From contig JAINUW010000600.1 of NCBI GenBank assembly GCA_020205615.1, positions 310,001 to 374,000 on the forward strand: a stretch of 64,000 bases of DNA, given 5' to 3'. How positions within the stretch are numbered: the stretch's first letter is position 1; the number at the start of each line of letters is the position of its first letter. The stretch is from Panax quinquefolius. Its lineage: Eukaryota; Streptophyta; Magnoliopsida; Apiales; Araliaceae. Below, piece by piece: positions 60,163-64,000 of the stretch. The notes beneath the pieces were generated by a model that ran no database searches, had not been told where the DNA came from, and saw nothing but the letters and a program-made list of their open reading frames with translations. Made by a program: the position numbers and the translations under genes.

Positions 60163-60855
60163 ATGTCGATCGATAGCTTGATGTATAGAGATATACACGC
60201 AGTGAGTGAAGAAGTTGTGAATAGAGTAGAGCATGTACCTATGCCGGTGGCAGAGGTACCATTAGTGATTCTAGAGGAGTCGGAGACAGTGGAGTACTTT
60301 TCTGAGGAGGACTACACCAAGGGAGATATGGATATAGCGTCATATCTTAATATGATGGTCTATGAGGAGGAGGAAATTGAGGTAACATCGATTAATACGG
60401 TGGTACCTACACTAGAGTCAATACCTCTAGATGCAATGAGAGCATTGTATCTGGCAGTGCTTGACAGGAATGTGCAACTGAGTACAGTCGTGCAGAATCA
60501 GAGTGAAGAGATTAACTATCCCCATGAAGCTAAGGTGTCTGCAGAAGCAGATTTTGAGTCAGAGCACGATAGACAAGTGCTTATGATAGAGCAGGCTAGG
60601 GACTACAAGGAAGAGGTCGATAAGCTTCGTAAGAAGCTAATTAAGAGAGACTGGAAGATAGCACGGATGTCTTACATCCATAAGAGTGCTCATATGGATT
60701 TCAAGCTGAAAGTTGCTTGTCATCCCATGGAGTCAGGGAAAACTCGACATACTATTAGTCGGGATACTGTAGCGAAGATTGCAAATGAGAAACATGAGGA
60801 CGGTATTATGCATTATTATAAATCTAAAGTTATAAATATGTGTGTAGTGATGTAA
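60163..60855 (+). CDS. Pre-gag ORF of element F, intact, unknown function
   Basis: An open frame of 230 codons between the primer site and gag. I chose the ATG at 60163 because similarity to the D copy begins there (MSIDSLMYRDIHAVSEE); an in-frame ATG at 60124 is upstream. The ATG follows TTATTGTAG, a splice-acceptor-like context shared with D. The N-terminal half is acidic (LEESETVEYFSEEDYTKGD, then EEEEIEVTSINTVVP). The C-terminal half is highly charged and predicted by eye to be helical or coiled-coil (ARDYKEEVDKLRKKLIKRDW, KIARMSYIHKSAH). It has no zinc knuckle, protease or membrane segment. It is the only gene-length frame among the gypsy remnants without a stop. Function unknown; an accessory retrotransposon protein is my inference. 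Confidence 0.7.
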   Translation: MSIDSLMYRDIHAVSEEVVNRVEHVPMPVAEVPLVILEESETVEYFSEEDYTKGDMDIASYLNMMVYEEEEIEVTSINTVVPTLESIPLDAMRALYLAVLDRNVQLSTVVQNQSEEINYPHEAKVSAEADFESEHDRQVLMIEQARDYKEEVDKLRKKLIKRDWKIARMSYIHKSAHMDFKLKVACHPMESGKTRHTISRDTVAKIANEKHEDGIMHYYKSKVINMCVVM

Positions 60856-61104
60856 AACCCTCTTTTGTATAAAAGGGTAGTCTTTTTGTAAATCCCAACT
60901 TTTGTGAAGTTCAATTGTGGGATAGAAATTTAATAGCTTTTGGCTATGTAAAACAAATTGTAAATAGGTTCAAACTATGAAGAAGCATATTAATATAATG
61001 AAGTTTTTATTTAATGTGCTTTGATGTGTTATGAGGTATTAATATGGAAGGATAACCAAGCAAGTAAATAGATAATAATGAAATTTTATTTATTTAATCG
61101 GAAA

Positions 61105-62042
61105 ATGCTTCCAAGGAGAAGACAACGTAATCAGGAAGCGGAATCGCGTAATGATAATCAAGGGGGGGGGGTTAAATTAACCCTATGAAAGAGTTCATTA
61201 ATTTATTAACGGCTGCATTTAACTAAACCGGGGGTAGAGTACCTGCGGACCCTAGGTTAGCCAGAACGACTACCTTTAAAGAATTTAAAAGTGTAGGAAT
61301 GCCGGAGTTCAAATGAACAACGAACCCATTAGAAGCCCATACATGGGTAAAGGAAATAGAGAAGGCATTTGTTATTACAAACGTAGGTGAGGCGCAAAAG
61401 ACTTCTTTTGCGACTTACATGATGAAAGGGGAAGCCAACTTTTGGTAGAAGGCTCACCAGGGTGGGGCTAGAACAGATGGGGTAACGTGGGAACAGTTTA
61501 AGAAGGTTTTCTTCGAGAATTATTTCCCTACAAGTATGCCGGGGAGGAAGGAGATTAATTTCTTAGAACTTAAGCAAAGGGACGTGACGGTTCCCCTGTA
61601 CGCGACCAGATTCAATGAATTGGCAAAGTTTGCTCCACATCAAGTGGACACTGAGGAGAGGAAGGCTCGGAGGTTTGAGCAGGGCCTGAAACCCTTACTC
61701 TATAGTAGGATTTTGATGTTTCAGATTGTTTTCTATGGGACCATTATGGAAAAGGTGATTATAACAGAGGGAGGTAGTGAGACATTGACTCAATACCACA
61801 AAGAGAGAAAGAACAAGAGTAAGGGAGAGGGAGGAACCAAGGTAGAGAGCGCCAGTGGTAGTGGCAGTATGTCTAAAGGAAAGAATTTTAACTCCGGGAA
61901 TACTGGAGTGGGACAAGGGGATTCTAAGCGTAAGATCGAAGTGTGTAAGACATGTGGGAAGACTCTTCTAGGTATTTGTCTGAAAGGGATTATAAGTATC
62001 TTTAAACATTATGGTAGAGAATGGGGAAATAACTTTCGTTAA
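61105..62042 (+). pseudogene. gag: gag of element F (frameshifted)
   Basis: It starts MLPRRRQRNQEAESRNDNQG at 61105, parallel to D. A ten-base G run (61162-61171) shifts the frame. The capsid region is recognisable (TTFKEFKSVGMPEF, WVKEIEKAFVITNVG, ATYMMKGEAN, EQFKKVFFENYFP) with stops near 61224, 61315 and 61447. Then 61536-62042 is open: EINFLELKQRDVTVPLYATRF, APHQVDTEERKARRFEQGL, with a degenerate knuckle VCKTCGKTLLG. The later knuckles and the protease active site are deleted. Confidence 0.85.
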
Positions 62043-63600
62043 TTATATTCGTTGAAAAAGTTTCATGAATAAGGAATGTAAACAAGTATCAGTAGATAAG
62101 TACCGATAAAGTTGAGAAAATTAGAAGTAATTATCGGTATGAATGGGTTGATTAATCATAGAAATTTAATAAATTGTTAGAATAAAAGTTTGAATCTTCG
62201 TTTTTCTAAGTAACCCAAGGTAGTATTTTATGGTAATAAAATACCGCGACACTCTTGTTGTCTAACGATGAAGCAAGTTAGGAGGATGTTAAGGAAAAGG
62301 ATGGGTCGTTACGATTGCGTATCGACTATCGTAATAGGAGTAAGTTAGTGGTTAAGAATGAATACCAATGGCCTAGGATCGATGATCTATTTGATCAGTT
62401 GAAGAGGGCAAATAATTAATTTTTCTAAGATAGATTTGTGTACGGGGTATAGTCGGTTGAAAGTAAAGAAGAAGAAGGAGGTTCCTAAGATGACATTCAG
62501 AACTCGTTATAGTTATGACAAGTTTCTAGTTATGTTAATTGGGTGGACTAATGTATTGAAGTTAGATTTTTTGTAAGAGGTGTTGAACAAGTCAGGGGTA
62601 AATTGATAGATACCCTTATGAGGTGCTATGATTAAAAGTACCATTAGCGTCACATGTTGGTATTGTCGAAATGGGAAGTGAGAGAAATAGTTTTTAGGAA
62701 CTAAAAAGGGAAGTTAAGTGAGGTACTTGTAATGTCTCTATCAGATGATATAGGGAATTTTGTAGTGTATATCGATGTTTTGCATAGATGGCGAGATTGC
62801 GTTCTTATGTAGCATGGCAAAGTCATTAGGTATGCATCACACCAATTAATGGATTATGAGAATGTCTATCCTACTTATGATCTATAATTGGCAGCTGTAG
62901 TTTTTGAATTAATAATTTGAAGATAGTATTTATTCGGTGAGAAGTGTGAGATATACACGGACTCTAAGAGTCTGAAATATATCTTCACACAAAAGGAGTT
63001 GAATATGAGGTAGAGAAGGTAATTAAAATAGATAAGAGATTTCGAAGTTGATATGTTATATCAATCCAGGAAAGTTAACGTAGAAGCCGACACGTTAAGT
63101 AAGAAGGGTAGGGAAAAGCTATTGATGTTAACAACTCAAAATGAGTTAATAACGGAAATGGCGAAAATAGAGTTAGAGGTTAAATTGTGGAATGAAGTGG
63201 TAGAAATGGTATTCACAGCGTAGACTTAATCCACGATACTTGAATGAGTTAAGTAACTACAACTAGGTAATGAGGAATGTACGCGAATGAAGAAGAGGAT
63301 GCATGATGAAGAGCAGATCAAGTATAATCTTGTTTTAAAGGAGGAATTTGAGTTCCAAATAATTCTAAGTTAAAAGCTAATGAAAGGGTAATAACTTAAT
63401 GTGTCAATAAGTATTTAAACTTTCAACTCAAATTATTGATAGGAAGTGACAAGTCATGAAAAATGAGATAATACTTTCGTTGAAGGTGAAATGAAAGAAC
63501 CACAATGTCGAAGAAGCATCGTGGGAACTTGAGATTAAAATAAAGGAAAATGTTTCCTCAACCGTGTATGTATTATTAGCGTGATTCTAGGAACAAAATC
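62043..63600 (+). pseudogene. pol: Remnant pol of element F with large deletions
   Basis: Fragments in order: protease end (IIGMN near 62131, then [10 protein letters not shown]), an abrupt jump to RT ([16 protein letters not shown] near 62305), RT-connection and RNase H pieces (VVYIDVLHRW near 62765, [17 protein letters not shown] near 62955, LSKKG), then the integrase approach. Between about 63370 and 63420 the sequence jumps to the chromodomain-like tail (HNVEEASWELEIK), so the integrase catalytic core is gone. Stops are frequent throughout. This is among the most decayed pol regions here. Confidence 0.8.
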
Positions 63601-63618
63601 CTTATAAGGGGGGAAGAG
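63601..63618 (+). other. Polypurine tract of element F
   Basis: AAGGGGGGAAGAG precedes the LTR start TGTAACACCCC. Confidence 0.75.
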
Positions 63619-64000
63619 TGTAACACCCCAAAAATTTGGATTTTTGAGAATTAAATTTTTATTTTGATTATGTGGATTAAATGAATTTAATTAATTATTT
63701 ATGGGAGTAAGCTAATTGAAGATTGTTCTATGACCTAGACATATCGGAATGTCATAGTATTTTGGCTATGTAGTAGAATTAAAGTGTTTGAATTTAAAAG
63801 ACGAAAACAAAAGCTTTCCGAGAAATTTTCCGAAAAATACTATTCACGCATTTCTGCTCGAGAACTATTTTTGAATTTTCGAGAAATAAGTAATGATAGA
63901 ATATCGAGGTGAGATGGAATATCCAATAATATTTCAGTTATGGCAAACACAGTTTTTCGCCTGCAGACTTCAAATCTAACGGTTAGGGAAAGTGAGTTTC
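63619..64000 (+). repeat. Start of 3' LTR of element F
   Basis: TGTAACACCCCAAAAATTTGG and following sequence are collinear with the first ~380 bases of LTR B (for example GTTCTATGACCTAGACATAT and GAAATACTATTCACGCATTT-like blocks). It runs off the window. Confidence 0.85.

Larger units (their letters stand above)
57349..64000 (+). mobile_element. Gypsy element F: 5' LTR remainder, internal region, start of 3' LTR
   Basis: From about 57500 the sequence is collinear with LTR B (offset about 1.1 kb into it), ending GGGGCATCACA at 59910. Then follow a primer site, a pre-gag ORF, gag, a much-deleted pol, a polypurine tract and a new LTR from 63619 running off the window. The missing first kilobase of the 5' LTR should lie left of Athila-2, which is inserted in it. 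Confidence 0.85.

Noticed and set aside
61695..61916. Minus-strand frame opposite F gag
   Set aside because: Shadow of the open gag stretch 61536-62042.
1..64000. A host gene, tRNA or rRNA gene, CRISPR array or biosynthetic cluster
   Set aside because: Every recognisable coding segment belongs to a retrotransposon or the CACTA element; I saw no cloverleaf, rRNA or spaced direct-repeat array.

Overview
The window is a block of nested plant transposable elements; I found no host gene, tRNA, rRNA or CRISPR array. Flowering-plant origin is indicated by Ty3/gypsy chromoviruses of the Tekay/Del type (gag with CCHC knuckles, PR-RT-RNaseH-IN and a C-terminal chromodomain-like tail), two Athila-type elements (tRNA-Asp primer site, third ORF after pol) and an En/Spm (CACTA) DNA transposon with TNPD-like and TNPA-like genes. 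The sequence is strongly AT-rich and every coding region carries stops or frameshifts, as expected of old methylated heterochromatin. The species cannot be determined from the sequence.

The layout reads as Russian dolls. Outermost is gypsy element F, whose 5' LTR remainder, internal region and start of 3' LTR lie at about 57349-64000. A minus-strand Athila (Athila-2, 55013-57348) sits in that LTR. Gypsy element B (right part 44837-55012) sits in Athila-2's gag. Athila-1 (5596 to about 44836, plus strand) sits in B's gag. Athila-1 has three insertions: a minus LTR (C1, 3212-5595), itself split by gypsy element A (1-3211); a complete minus-strand gypsy element D (6417-18887) in the protease; and a non-autonomous LTR element E (26366-44600) in its 3' LTR. 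E's left LTR holds the CACTA element (27771-37406). A separate solo LTR (C2, 45830-48835) lies in B's protease. Exact target-site duplications flank E (GGTAA), the CACTA element (ACT) and the solo LTR (CAGAG). The depth is six levels on the path F > Athila-2 > B > Athila-1 > E > CACTA, so several elements have their missing halves left of the window.

Nothing here looks functional as a protein-coding system today. The CACTA TNPA-like gene, with eight recognisable exons, is the best preserved. The signals most worth a second look are: a conserved ORF upstream of gag in two gypsy copies (D and F); GC-rich palindromic islands in LTRs of otherwise unrelated families, including a bipartite cassette found three times in Athila-1; a 19-20 bp array of heat-shock-element-like dyads in LTR A; a ~600 bp inverted repeat inside the CACTA element; and a shared GAGC...GCTC hairpin plus TGCAG signature near the ends of several LTR families.
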